A stretch of 64,000 bases of DNA from Polymyxa betae (taxonomy: Eukaryota; Endomyxa; Phytomyxea; Plasmodiophorida; Plasmodiophoridae). The stretch spans positions 1 through 64,000 of the forward strand of contig RBZT01000337.1 in assembly GCA_003693705.1 (NCBI GenBank), in the 5' to 3' direction. Shown here piece after piece: positions 1-15,000 of this stretch (the first letter of the stretch is position 1; every line of letters starts with the position of its first letter). The translations under genes were made by a program, and so were the position numbers. A model generated the notes under the pieces. The model did no database searches and had not been told where the DNA came from. It saw only the letters and a list, made by a program, of their open reading frames with translations.

Positions 1-3000
1 ATCCGCTCACTCTGCTACACCCAAAAAATCAACTGCTCACGCTGCTTCAACCAAGAAGTCAGGCACTCATGCTGCTACGGTTAAGCATTCCACGCGTAAG
101 CAAACTTCAGGCCATGCCAGTACATCATCGAAGGCAATTTCCTCAGGTCTGTTGGAATTGAGAAGCCTTCTGCAAACTTGTTAACTAAATTTCTTGTGCA
201 GGATCGCTTAATATCAGTTCATCAGCGCCCTTACCATCCGTGGTGAGCACACAGAATGCTACTTATTCCCCATCGTCTTCACTTTCCTCGAAGATCAGCA
301 GTTCCAAACTCTCCAACAGCAGTTTGTTGTCATCTCCAACGTCATCAATGTCGTCAGGAAATGCTACCTCTATTCCATCATCTTTAGTATCTTTAACAAA
401 TAGCTCTATCAAACCTTCGAATAGCGCATGGAACTCATCTCCAACGTCAACGAGCAATGCTACATATATACCATCGCCCTCAGCCTATAGCACTATCAAA
501 CCCTCTAACAACACGCAGCCATCATCGCCAACAACGAAGCCTACAGGAAATGTAACCTACATCCCAGGGCCTTCGGCTTCTGGAAGTAACAATTTCATAC
601 CATCGAATGGCACACACGCCTCCTCCCCAACGTCATCAAAAAATGCTACGTATATTCCGTCGCCCTCAGCTTATAACACTATCAAACCCTCTAACAGCTC
701 GCAGCCATCATCTCCAACAACGAAGCCTACAGGAAATGCTACCTACATGCCAGGGCCTTCGGCTTCTGGAAATAACAATTTTATACTATTGAATGGCACT
801 CACGCCACCTCCCCAACGTCATCAAAAAATGCTACATATATTCCGTCGCCCTCAGCTTATAACACTATCAAACCCTTTAACAACTCGCAACCATTATCTC
901 CAACAACGAAGCCAGGAAATGCTACCTACATGCCAGGGCCTTCGGCTTCTGGAAATAACAATTTCATACCATTGAATGGCACACACGCCTCATCACCATC
1001 GTCAGCAAAAAATGGAACATTATTTCCGTCGCCCTCAGCTTTTAACACCATCAAACCCTTTAACAACTCGCAGCCATCATCTCCAACAACGAAACCTACA
1101 GGAAGTGCTACCTACATCCCACCGTCTTCGGCTCTTGGAAGTAACAATTTCATACCCATAAATGGCACATGGTCGCCGACCATCATCGGGACCTCACCTC
1201 CTTCCCCGCCCAACTATAATCGTCGCTATTCACGTGCTGACTCTTTCGATTTATGCTTACTGTGTGTGAACAATTCGACCAATGGGACTGTACTCCTGAC
1301 GAATTGGATGAACGAGTTCAAAGGCCTCTTACCCGATTTCGTTTTGATCGTGTCGCGTTTGGCTAACGTTCCGCTTGATCAAGCTCTTGATAGGACCAAA
1401 AAGTTGCATCTGAGCTTGAACTATTTGGCACAGTCTGGCAGCTTGCAGCACAAATCGTTCCCTACTCTCAAGTACCTGTTAGAAATGAATGCTCAATATC
1501 GAAATGATGGCCTTTACGGATCCATTGCCCAGATTTTCTTCCAATTTATAATTGCTCCTCGTTACCGGTCATGTTCTCAGAAAGGTATTCATTTAGCGGT
1601 TTTGTTTCCAACATCTAGTTCAATTGTTATAGGATTTCCAACATGCGGTCTTAGCAATGGCAACTTATTCGACCCCACCAGTTGTTTATTGAGTAATCAT
1701 AGTTATGTTACCAAAGCTCAGTATTTGAATGATATCATTCATGGGACATTATCCTCTCCAGTTCTGTCACATTTCAATAAGAATAAGGTCAGTTCATTAT
1801 TTATCGGGGTCATAAATTCCTAATGCTAAGTGCGCATTTCAGGTTCGGAAAGATCTAAGTGATATCCTGAACAATAACAAGTTCAACGGATCCGAAATTG
1901 TTGATCATGATACCTTCCCTGAAGCTGACTGGATTCAGTCAGAGCTTCAACGCCTTCAACGTAAGGATTATCAGGAGTTGGGATGATTTATCTGACATAT
2001 TTGTAGTTGGAAACGCATCTATAGTGAGTCGTGCCTGGAATGATAGTCTGACCATGCAAGAACGTAGATACTGTGGTCCCAGTTCCACGTTCCAGCCTGT
2101 ACATTATCGGGAATATTTGTAAGGAGCTATAGCACATTCTCTATAAGATTGACCATCTGATTATATTGTTCGCTGACAGGAACGATACTGAGCTCGCTAA
2201 TCCGGTTTCGAAAGACCATATTCTCCAATGTTTGCAATCACGACCAATCGATCAAATTCGATATGATGTGGAACGGTCACTTCTATTCTTAATCAAGGAT
2301 GTAAAGTCTATTCCTGTTGAGAATGCTATTCGAGCTGTTGACGCCTATCTCGGAAGTAACTTAATACGGGCTCTTGACATTGCTGATTTCGCAAACTCGA
2401 CAAAGCTGGCATCGCAGCTTGATCACAGTCTTTTGTCAAGTCAAAATGCTACGTTTATTGCCAGCCGGCTGCTTCCTGTTTTGGCGTCCTCTTGCTATAT
2501 AATCAGAAAGTACCCAGCTGTTGCGAGTCCCATTTTGTCATTGAAACCTTTTCCATCCCCTACCCAGCCTGGTTATATGTTTCTGCAAGAAATTTCTTCT
2601 GAAATCATTTCCAAGTCGGCGGCATACTTCAGCCTCAGCAAGGAGAACACCATGGAATTGCCAAAATATGGAATCAGCCCGGACGTCTTCAATCGATCCA
2701 GTCATTTGATGTCGTCTCTGATGGCTTCATACATGAATACTGAGGAAACGATATCACATCTGGCGCTTCCATCTGTGCTTGAATGCATTCGTCTGCTGAC
2801 TGATGCCAATCCCCCCGTTCATCCTCTCATTGCTGCGGTATTCTGTGGTGAATTTTATCCATTTATCTTGCAGCTTACGGTAAGACATCCACATCACTGT
2901 AATTGTTACTGATTTGCTTTAAACTTAGGGACAAAATGTTGCTGATTTTCATCCTTCCTCTGAGCTCTGTATGCCACCAATGCCGGGCAATCAGCTGGTA

Positions 3001-6000
3001 TCACAGCTGCTAACTATTACATCGGGTAATGTTCGCCGAATTATCAATGGAAATATTCCTGTTCCAATCGAGAACTATCAAATTATGGCTCCAAATCCTC
3101 AAAGCTGCAATCTGACTAGATCGTCAAGCAGACTGACCGATGCTTTATCTTGCTCGTTGCGGTATCTTACCTCTAAGCCCGACATTGTAAAATCTTTTGG
3201 ATTGAAGTTACATTCGTTTCATTCGTTGTTTTCCAGCTCCATGTTACGATCCCAAGTGCGAGCGCCATCAAATGGCTGGTTACTGATTATGGCTTAAATG
3301 CTACAGAAATCGGGACCCTGACATTGGCTTATGACATGACTCTGAATCAGCTGTCACTTGGCTGCAGTGATGCTCGCGCTAATATGAATCCACACACATG
3401 GTTGTTTGCATGCAAATTTTCGGTGATCGCAGCTGAACTAATGTTCCTATAGTGTCGATACGAATAGATTTGCCAACTCCACAATGGGGACCGTTTCTCT
3501 GTTCAGCGGTAACCAGCGGAACGCCCTGAAAGCAATGTTCGTTATATGCTGGTAATCCTGGTATAAAATGCTAAAAAATTGTCCATTCAGGTTGGAATCG
3601 ATTTCCCCTTTCCCTGTGCCGAATTCCAATCGACTTCCTTCGAAAATGAACATGGCATTGCGGCTGGTGACAATGTCGCCTTCCTTCACAATGGACGTTG
3701 CGATGAACGCCAGCTCGATGATTTGGAGCAACTGGAACCAAATCGCAATTCCTTGTGAAAACCCTCAACCGTATGTTTCTGGATTGTTTTTACATTTAGC
3801 CTCTAACCTAATTCAAAAGCCCAAACACAAATGGACCTTTCCAGCCTCCCACGAATGGTCCTTTCCCCTCGAATGGTCCTTTCACGAATGGTCCTTTCCC
3901 CTCGAATGGTCCTTTCACGAATGGTCCTTTCCAGCCTCCAACGAATGTTCCTTCCCCAATAAGGTATCCTGTTTCGCGTTTTGACGGCCTTAGTATCTGT
4001 GCATTCTGCATGAATCTGACTGATATGACTGGAAACGACTTCTTCAATCGGCTTGAACAGCAACTCAACAGCACACTTCCAGCGCTAATGACGTTATTCG
4101 ATAATGAACCCATTTTCTCGCGCTCGAATCGAACCTATATCGATGCAGCTCGCCAGCAGCTCAGGAATGATTTTTCATACTTGCGAAACAATCTGCCTAT
4201 CGATTTACATCGAACAATTCCAAGCCAGAACTCTATCATGCAAGCTTTCTACTCCTCTCGTCCTCAACCACTTTCGCTGGATGATCGAAAGTTACTGGAT
4301 GCGTATGGAGAGGTGGTCGGTACTTTGTACCAAAGTCTGTCTGCGCGCTATTCACAATGCAGATCTAAAGGTAGGGCTTTCGACATTGAAATATGGCACT
4401 TTATCTTACTTTGGATAGGGTTTCCAACCTGTGGAAACCACCCTGGAAGTTTCTTCGATCCCACCACCTGTTTGTTGGCTGATGCGGCGCGAAGAAATTC
4501 GGTCCACAGTGTCACTCGGGGTCAATACCTTGACCGAATCATTAATGGCACGTTGGTGTTTCTACAAGAGCAATCCATCAACAATTCTTCAGTAAGTTCT
4601 TAAGGATGCATGTTCATAAACATTTTGTCAATCATTTTTATCTGCAGATTTTAGCCGGGCTGAAGGCGGCCTTGAAACAGAACAAGTTCGGGGTTGACTC
4701 AAACCACATCATTGACCGTTTCGAATTTCCTGAAGGCGACTGGATTGAGCAGGAGCTCCGACTGAGACAATGTAAGTTACCGATGATTGCCGATGAAATT
4801 GACATTTATTGTTGATTAGCACCATACGCAAAGGCTGTTGCTAATGCATGGAGTCGTCAACTGGCGATCTTTGATCAACAATTCTGCCTTGGTATCGTTG
4901 ACCCGAACATCATGTTCAAACCTGTTAATATTACGTCATTGTAATGTTCATCTGTTTGCGAGCTCAAAAACTGAATATTTTTAAGATTCAATAACTATCT
5001 CATTTCACCTGGATATAACACCCGTCAATGTTTGCGAGCAGTAGGGAGGGATCGACTTCGGGAGCAGATGGAGACCTATTTGCTCTCATCATTGTCTCAC
5101 CACACGTTACCCGGCATTGTTATTGGCAACGCCATTCGATCCGTCGATTCGTTTCTTTCCAAGCAATATGATTCTTTGGCAAATTTATCACTGAACGTTG
5201 GACCATTTCCCACTGTCAGTCAGATTTCAGTTTCTCTGAACTCATCATCGCTTCCTCTTTCGTCTGCATCCATTGTCGCCCAACAGTTTATGACGCTGAT
5301 GGCATCAACTTGCTCCTGGCGTGACCGAAATATCACACTGGGTGATCCAATTATGTACCGCGCATCCAACGTTTCTGATGTCGCAAAATACGTTCGCAAA
5401 ACGATATGGACAAAAATTGATGCGATTAAGCACCTGGTGCCTGTGTTTGCCTTTACCGAACTCGAGGACGGTTTTCGGCCTGAGGAACTGAACACGACGT
5501 CAGCTATCTGGTCGAGTATGTTGAGCTATATGGATAATTCTGATGCCTCAATCGCTACTTTGTCCTTACCATCAGCTGCTGATTGCATGCAGACGATCAA
5601 CGCTAAAACATTGCAGAAACCACTCAATCCTTACACTGTGGCTCTTTTCTGTACCGAATTGGCGTCTGCCATTGCATCAGGAGCAAATCAGCGAGACGCG
5701 CTGCCTATTGATGCTTTACAGCCCTCAGTTCAGCTCTGCTTACCGCCGGATTTGACACCTGTGCAGTTTTACAACAAAGTCGTCAATATTGCTGCTCAAG
5801 TTCAATCAAACATTTTATCTGGTCATATCAATGTCCCAATGGATCAGCAAAACAATTTCCCAATGCCCAGTAATCAACCATGGCCATCATCCTTCCCTCC
5901 CATGGGACCAATGCCAAGTAATAGCTGGTCGCCAATGGGTTCATTCTCTCCTACTCCTGCGCCAAGCGCCAGCTGGTCGCCAATGGGCTCATTCTTTCCT

Positions 6001-9000
6001 ACTCCTGCGCCAAGTGCCAGCTGGTCGCCAATGGGCTCGTTCTCGCCTACTCCTGCTCCTATGGGACCAGCACCATCCCCGAGCTTGTCGCCAAAGAGCC
6101 CGTCCTCTGCCACACCCTCTTCTGCTTTGTTCTCACAATCTATGCATAACCCTTCCTCGTTCCAGCAACCAACTGGAATGAACTCGTTTCTGCCGTTCCC
6201 GTCGAGCCAGAAACCCTTGCAATCCAATAGTCCATCTTCATTTTCGCAAGGCTCTTCGTTTACACCCTCGCCGATGGGTGGTCACACCCCTCCTCCCTTT
6301 GTCCAACAGAGCATGGCACCAACCGTCGGTGTTCCAGCCTATTGTGCTTTGGGTCAAACGCAAGCATCTCGATACGATGGTGCATTGCGGTGCGTTTTGA
6401 AATTTATTACTACATCTCCAGAACTGGTGGGTTTCATTGACTTTGCTCATATCTTTCTCATGAACTCATCACCTTGACAGCGTCACTTAATCATCCCTGG
6501 CGCTGATTCTATGAAATCCACACTCTATTCATATGGGCTACGAATGGATGAAATTAGTGCTGTAATATACTCCTATCAGGCAGCTGTATATCGGCTGGGA
6601 GCTGGATGTGTATATCTACCATCATTGCGTGAGACTGATCCTCTTTGGTAAGTTTGACATTTTTCTATTGATCTGATTCTCAACATTGCTTTCAGCCTCA
6701 AGATCGATCGGTTCTCATTTGCCAATAAGACAATGGCGCTGTTGCCGCCGTATTACGATTTCGGTCAACGCACTGTAATCTCAAACCTGTAACCTCAAAC
6801 GCCTACTTTTTTTTACATTCTCAACTGCATCCAGGCTGAGTTCTATTAGCCGTCAACTTGTTGATCCAGTCATGATAAAAGCTTTGCTACCGGAATCCCT
6901 TTTAGGGATCGGATTGCTAACAGCGTCACCTGGGTTGACTTTCGATGTTGCTGCTAATGCCAGTACCAGCATTTGGCAAATTTGGCGACAATTCGGAATC
7001 GACAGCTGTTTCAGTAATTTACCAGCGATGTAACATTTTGGAGTTTAACCCTTTATGTTTGTGAATAGTCAATTTAGGTCTCCTGCGCCACCTGTCTCAA
7101 ATGGTCCGATTGATCTGTGTCTGAATGTGTTCTCCAATGACATGTTCATTGGCTACACAATGAATGGCTTAGCAGCTGCACAATTCAGTCTTGGTAAATC
7201 CGATTTTCTCACAACTGAAGCCAATTCCAACCCGATGTCTGCAGGCTTCAACCTTGATCTATCTGCTGTTTCTCCGATTGTCTCCAGTGTTCTCAGCGTA
7301 CAGCTGTGGGCATTTGACTCTATCTTCCACCTAAGACGAAGCCGATTACCCTCTATAGATAATCTATCGTTGAGGTTTGGTCCTGATCTGAACGGGGATC
7401 GGACCAAAATGGGCAAAGTTGCTACACTAGTTGCGAAATCCTGGTCGATGATCCCAGAAGCACCATGTAACTCATTGTAAGCACAATTGCTTCTCAAATC
7501 TTGAGCTATCTAATGCTTAACTGAAGGCCAACATTTACTAATCCTCCGTTCCAACAACCGAAGCTTTGTTTCGCTGTGATGCCCACAAGTGACTTCATCT
7601 CGGCGACTGTTAACCAACTGTCGTCAATGATGATTCGAACGGGTTCTGTCGGTGTGGAAGATCCTGTTGCCGCAGCAAATTTCATGGGCAACTGGCTGCA
7701 AACTCAGCCGTATATCAAGCCTTTCCTCGCGCAAGGTAAATTCAAAACTGTATCTTTTTGATGGCGTTTTTGAGTCGTGCTGCTCAGGTCAATTCTACCT
7801 GTCTCCTGATCAAATTCCGCCTCCCGAACAAATATGGCAGTCATTTCAGCAAATGAACTTCACTAAAGACGCCGCCTCTACGATGACTGTATCGCTGTTC
7901 TTGACATGGGGATCAATGAGACAATCGGCATGTTTGAACTCGGCCCCGCCCGTCGTCTTCTACTGCTACATGTTCCCATTAGGAATTATACCGACCACAG
8001 GAATGCAACTTCCGTCCGGTTTGATCTTCGTTAACAACAAGGTTAGTTCTGGATGGTCAAATTCTGCTCATGATTGTAACTTGATTTCTAGATACCTTTG
8101 GAGTTGGCTCAGACTACACTAAATCAGGCTCTACCTGGTCTATTGAGCAATATTGGCGACGCCTTCAAAGTCAAAGACAATCTCCTTCCCTCCATTGACA
8201 CGTTAAGGAACGCATTTATGCCTCTTCTCGCTAACAATCAAACCCGGGCAAGTTCTCTAGCTGAAGCTGTCAATTTCATCTGGCGCAATCAGCCTCGCGC
8301 CGATTGCTCTACGCCGATTGGGTCTCCCCAGCAACTCACACAGCGGCCAGTTCAGCAGGTACCTGGAACTCTCCTCTTTTGCTTCTTATACTGAGCCTGT
8401 ATCTGCTTTAGCTGAATTTATGCGAAGTCCTTTCGGTTTCGGTGTACAAGCGGACATTGGGACGGTTAGCATTATCTTTGCAGGCAGAAACCTCGCTCGC
8501 TTCAGTTGCCTTGACCCCCTCACAAGCTTTGACATTTATTATGCAAGGAATACGACATCTTAACAACAACCAGTAAGCTCTGATCATGGTCACATTATGT
8601 TATGTTTTAACCGAGGTGACAGGTTCTTCTATTCCTCAATGCTGCCTGCGAAGGAAATATTCTTCGCTCAGAACGGCGCGACCTTGTCACAATCCGCTGT
8701 TTTATGGGGTTTGTTGTCAGATACATGGCAATCCATGGCGAACGATTGTCGAAAGTAAGCGCTCAACACCGATTTACATTAGATCGCTGAATCGGCTCCG
8801 TAGCTTATCACCCCTGAGCAATCCAGTTTCAGGCAGATTAGATGTGTCATATGGGGATTATTGCTTCAGCGATGATACCGGTCTTTCCTTCGTTCTTTCC
8901 ACCAAATCAAAACTGTTAGAGAAACTGACCTACGATATCCCCAATGTTGTCGCCTATGCCAACTCAATCGGTGGCAACTTGGATCCAGGAAGCACCCAAT

Positions 9001-12000
9001 TGATGTTCTCGAATGCCGTTAACAATGTCGTCAATGTTCTTCACTCATATAGTCTGGATGTCAATCAGGCATTAACGCAAGGCAACTATCTTCCAAATGA
9101 AGAACAAATGTACTATGCTCTTCTGAACGATATGGCTTCGGGCTCGGACAAACCAGACATCAAAGTTGCCGAGTTTGTCGCGAATCGCGTATGGGTTGTT
9201 TGGAACGAAAAGATTGCTGCCTGCAATGCTGTAAAAACCAAAAAGCAATTAGTCGAATCAAGCCCGCAAATCATCAAGTTACGGGTCGATGAAGCCGGAA
9301 TCAACTTCGCTCGTCTTACGATTGCCTTCAACGCCAGTATCGACCCATTCTCTAATGCGACAATTATTCCGCAGCCAATGATTCGCTATATAGCGTTTTA
9401 TGCTAACCAATCACGAATGTTCCTTGACAAGCCTATGGAGTCATCGTCGTGGATAACACCAGCTATTGGGTTCTGCAATCAAGCCAACTGCTCAGGTTTG
9501 TACGCTTTAAACACATGATTGATTCTTTGGCTAAATCTATTCTCAACAGTTTCTCAATTCGGTTTGAAAGACTCGACCACATACCAGATCTGCCTGAAAC
9601 TACGAAACCAATTTTCGGGAGTGGAATCAAACTCGACTTGCACTGAGATGGCAACCCGAATTGATCCTAATTCGTGCCGAGCTCCCATTTTGGCAGCTAG
9701 CAATCTTTGCAGCTCCGTCACCGGTGGAATTACCGTCTCCAGCAACAGCTTCGATGCCGGTAGTCAGTATCAAATGCTCAGTAACATTCTGTGCCATCGT
9801 GCTCCGGTTCCTTGTATGCAAGCCTTGGTCAACGTCTCGACCTGTATGGATCCACAACGCGATCCTTTGGCGCGTCTCATTCAAGACGATTGCACGGCTG
9901 CTCTTAATCTGCCATTGAACCAACCGTGTGAGATTGTCACAGCCCTGAACGCCACGTATTTCGCTCACTCTTGCAATAACCTGGGGATGCGATTCTCTTT
10001 TATTTGCCAACAAGTTGTTGCATGGCAATCATCTATGGCTCAGGCGTGCTCGACGTCCGCCTGCAATGTGACTCGATCATTCACTGATGTTTGCTCATCT
10101 CCATATCCGGTTGCCTCCTGTTCACCACAATGTCGTGACTCTATGAGAATTCATGCCGAATCTTGTATCGATCCGAAGATGCAGCTTGCAACTGGCAATA
10201 CGTTAACCGATCTAAGAGCAATCGTAAGCTGTGCGAGTATTCTTTCATCCATTGACTGATAACTTTTAGCGACAACGTCTGTCACAAGCGACAGTTGATT
10301 GTGATTTCAACTGCAGCCCGGGCCGAGTCGCATCGGTACTATCAAAATGTTTGATCACGGGAAGCACGTTTCCCATGGGCACGCCATGCTCTGCTTCATG
10401 TGCTACTGAGCTCGACCAATATTTGAACAGATGCGGCCGAAACTTGTTTGCATCTATCGGAATGTCTCAAAGCAGCGTAAGTGACAGTTTGTGGCTAGTT
10501 TCTTAAAAAAAAATTGAAACTCGACAGGTTTTGGCGTTCCAAAGCAAATGTGCAAGTGATAACGCTCTGGTGAATGTTCCAACCCCTGTACTTCAACCGA
10601 TATCTGGGACGATCTTGAGCTGGAATCCCATCAGCAATCCATCGCCCATCTTTTTCACTATTTTTAAAGGAAATTCTGATGGAATGGTGTCACAACTGAA
10701 TCCAGTACCGCTGTTCGGGGTAAACCAGTTCAATCTGGCCAATCTGATCCCGAATGGCAACACTGTTCATCTATTTGTTGTGGCGTCGTATAGATCTCAG
10801 TCTGGAACAATGTCATACAGTATACCATCATCAACTGTTACCTACACAGCACCAAAACTATCTGCTCTACAGCCTGCTCCTCTTTATGTCTTATCACGTT
10901 CATCATCATCAGCTATTATCGCTTTGAATGGTCTAGCTCCTGATGCTGACAACATTGTGGTTCGTGTTCTTCATACTCAGTCAGGCTCCTATCGGGTAAA
11001 CGTCTATTTCTTGGTCTCTAATTGCATCTTGCTGATTCTTATGTGTACAGGATATTATTATGCAGAATACGGGATCGATGAAGCTCACCATAGACTCTCT
11101 ATCACCACTAACGACGTATTCCATTCGCTGGCGATTCGATACAGCAACGATGGATTTGTCGCCTTTCTCAATGGAAACCAGATTCACCACATTCAGTATC
11201 GCTCCTGATACGCTGTCGCAAATCTCGGTTGCATCATGCTCATCTTCATCGTGCATAATTTCCATCACAACACCTGCTGTGGCTTCTGGCGGTGGTGCTC
11301 TTAAGAGCTGTCGACTGAACGTTGGCTCGTCTCTCGCTTTCGGATTCCCTTGTACAACTCCCTCGACGACAATGAACCTTACAATACCTCAGCTGACTCC
11401 ATCAACATCCTATTCAATTCAAGGATTTGTTCGAGACATCTACGACGTTGACAGCTCTGGATCTAGCACTGTTGTTGCGACAACATCTGCCAAGCTTGCG
11501 GCTGTGACTTCTTTCCAAGCTGCAGATCCCACCAATCGAGATAACGCCTACGGAGTGGGAGACACGCTTACAATCGACTTTGACAGCAATGCACAGAACA
11601 CTGTCCCCTATATCTATTCTATTGTTCCAAATACTGGACTCATTGGACGGCTCTACAGCAATTTGTCAGTGTCGACTTCTTGGCCCTTACAAACTCGTGT
11701 CATTCTGACGGCTACGGGAGCACCATTCGATGTCGTACCTCTTCCTGCTCAGTCTTGTTCTTCATCAACACCGCAACAAATCGGCAGTCCTCCAACACAG
11801 GCCTGTATCACATTAGGCGGTAACTTTGGTGAATATGTTCCGACTCTGGTAATTATTTTCTTCCTGTTTGGTAGAGCTCACTGACTGCTTGAACAGCCTC
11901 AAACAACTCGTGTGAACGTTGATAGCACCAAAGTATATCTGTTCAGTAACAGTGTTGTATCCCTCTATCAAGGAACTGTCGCCTTGTTGAAGTTTCTGGC

Positions 12001-15000
12001 TTTCTCATCCAGTTCGAAAGTGACTGGGCATCTACCAACAACAATGTTGAATGTTAATGCAGTTACAAGGTCTGTGTTGCTCCTGCAGGTTTTTTTAACC
12101 ATTAACCGAATCTTGATTTCAGTAACGGTATTCTCATGTATGGCGCCTCAACTGCATCACAATTGTCGTTTTCGGTGAAGGCGTCACAACTGATATCGCA
12201 GCTGAAAGAGTTGAAGTACACTGGCAAGAAACGCTTCCGCGGATCAGATGCCATCAAAATCACAGTTACAAGCCAGAATGGCAATACTCTCGCTTCTATC
12301 AATGTTGCTATGTTTGTGGTCCAAGTCAAAGTATGTCAACTTATCTATACTTCAAGTTTCGTGTGCTGATCGCTAATAGGAACAACCATCCATCAACATG
12401 ACCACGACGGCAAAATACAAAGCGAATCGCTGGGTGAATCTGGCACCGATTCAGGTTGACGCCTATGACGCCGAGAACGGAATCGTCGAGGTTTGATGAA
12501 ACTTTCTGCTGCGAGCAACATCATTCATTGTTGATCGTTTCAGGTCCAATTGGTCGCTAATGAGGCTGATCAGACACTGCCTGCTGGAACTCGCAACGCC
12601 AGAATCAAGTTCGTTTCCAGCAACCGAAATTCGACGGTGACATACGCGCCTTCTTTCGGCACCGAATCTCGACAGGTTGTCTTTGCTGTGAGTCTTGATA
12701 TAGCGACTGTGCTGAATTGGAACACAGCTGATCGTTCGCGGACCTCTCGCCGATGTTCAAACGGCCTTGGGAGGAATCGCCTTCCAGACCACCGAATATG
12801 GAGCTGTGATTCGTAACGGTCTTAGTGTTCAGATTCAAGATATATTCTCAAACGTTCCAACCTACAAAGATATTGCACGAAGTGCTTTGCTGATCAACTT
12901 GGATCCGGCCTGTGATGAAGCATTGCCTTCAACATTACTCTCGGCACAATTCGCTTTCATTGGCCAGAAGATTGCTGTAGAGCTCACTTTCAATGGTGAC
13001 ACGTCTCTTATTTATGACCTCTGGGCTGTCATTAACTTCGTGGCTGTAGGAACGACTGGCCTGCAAGCTCGTCAAACTGTCGATTGTGCTTTGGTAATAA
13101 GAGCTCAATCTCTGTCATTGCTTGGTCGAAATCCGGCATGTAAGGCGACCAGCACATCTTCTATGGAAGTGGTTCTTGGAGATTCATGGTCAGCCTCTAT
13201 CAATGATACAATTAGCATTGTGCCACGATCATTACGAATATGTGCAACTGGCGATGCGTTCGCACAAGGACAAGCTGTCCTCACCGCTCCCAGCGAGATC
13301 CGACGTCCTTCTATTCAATCTATTGTGGGAGCTACAAATCTGGCCTCAGGACAAGATCTAAGACTCACCGCTTATGCTATCAATGGATTCGGTCGAGCAT
13401 TTACATGTTACTGGACAGCTACCAATTATCTCGTTATCACTCCTGATCCTCGTGGTTCATGCTCGGTTACGGTCAGAAAACCGCTACACCTTTCCAACAG
13501 TTATTAATGGTTATTTCTGCAGGCGTTATCTAGCAATATGAACGCGGGTGATTCATATTCTATCAGCTGTATTGTGAAGAACGCATTCGGTCAAGCCAGT
13601 TTAGAGAAAGTTCTGAACGTCAACGTGGCAAGTGATCCAGTTCCCATTGTTTATGCTGTTGGTAGCACCGATATCAGTGTTATGAGAAACTCGCCATCCT
13701 TTACTTTGAAGGTCGGATCTGATGTTCCATTCAAGCAAGCCGTTTATACATGGGCTGGAAGCTCGTTGCCATCATCTGCTCAAGATCGGCGTAACTTCAT
13801 AACGGTGCAGCCGTCAACATTGACGGTTGGAGCCACCTATTCATGGTCATGTTTTGTATCTCGAGGCCGAGTTAATAATTCAGTGGCATTCTCTGTCACG
13901 GTTGCATCATCGCCTTTAATCGCAACTATAGCGGGAGGGCTGAAGCGACAGATTTTCGCCAATTACGCCCTTCTTCTGGATGGCTCCAAGAGTACCGATC
14001 CGGATGTTGGTTCTAACTCAGCACTGAGCTTCAACTGGGACGTATTTGATGAAGTTGGAGATGCTGCAACTAATCCATCCGGGGCTTCTTTGACACTGCC
14101 CTCTACTTCGACTTTATCTTTACCAGGACAATCATTAAATCCAGGTAAGCGAATGATCTCTCTCTCATCAAAGGTGTCTAATATTTCTTTCAGGACTGTA
14201 CAGCGTTTACTTGACAGTAACTGATGATAATACCGGTCGATCTGAATCAGCTCAGACCCTGTTGGAAATTGTGTCATCGCCAATTCCAAAGGTCACGATT
14301 CTTGGGGCTCCTGGTCGAATCAATCCGTCCAGTTCGGTCTCGGCTATGGCCAGCACTGTTATTGTTCAAAATGATGGTATGGATGATATTCTAGCGCAAT
14401 GGATTAGAACTTATATTTGGGATATCTAGGCAGTGAGATTCCAGGCTGGCAAATGACATGCTCATATAGCTGGACAATGCAGGGTCAATCAACAAGTGGA
14501 CAAAGTGTTCCTATTGGATTTGGTCAGACTATGTGTATCGGTGGTGCAGCTTGTCGTCCGTTTGTGTTCTCCAGGTTTGTTATACTACTGGATATACTAC
14601 CACCATTTGCTAAATAGCTGTTAGTGGTGATTTGGTTCGGTTCACTGCAACTGTCTCATGCGATGGATTATCTGCAGCAGCTATTGCTTACTTCGATACC
14701 GCTGTCAACTCACCTCCATCAACTGGATCTTTATTACTATCTGCTAGCAATGTGACAAGTGATACACCTGTTACTCTTACTGCTGCTAATTGGTTGGATG
14801 ATACCACACTTCAGCTCAGATACACCTTTGGGTCAGTATTCCCGCAAGGCTCTTGCTCTTATCTAATGAGTGTTTTATAGATTCTTCAAATTACTTCCTG
14901 CTACTGGAACTTTCCAGCGCGTTATTGTTAGCTCTCTTTCAACACAGCCAACCGCATCAGTTATCTGTCCTGCTGGACGTTGTGTTGTTTTCGTACAAAT

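Noticed and set aside
607-1161. Regularly spaced repeat, first glance CRISPR-like
   Set aside because: Units are contiguous 183-186 bp coding repeats in frame, with no short repeat-spacer alternation.
3803-4113. Two minus-strand open frames over the NGPF repeat (Arg/Glu-rich and Gly/Phe/Lys-rich)
   Set aside because: They are the antisense of a simple repeat inside a well-supported exon and have no other support.
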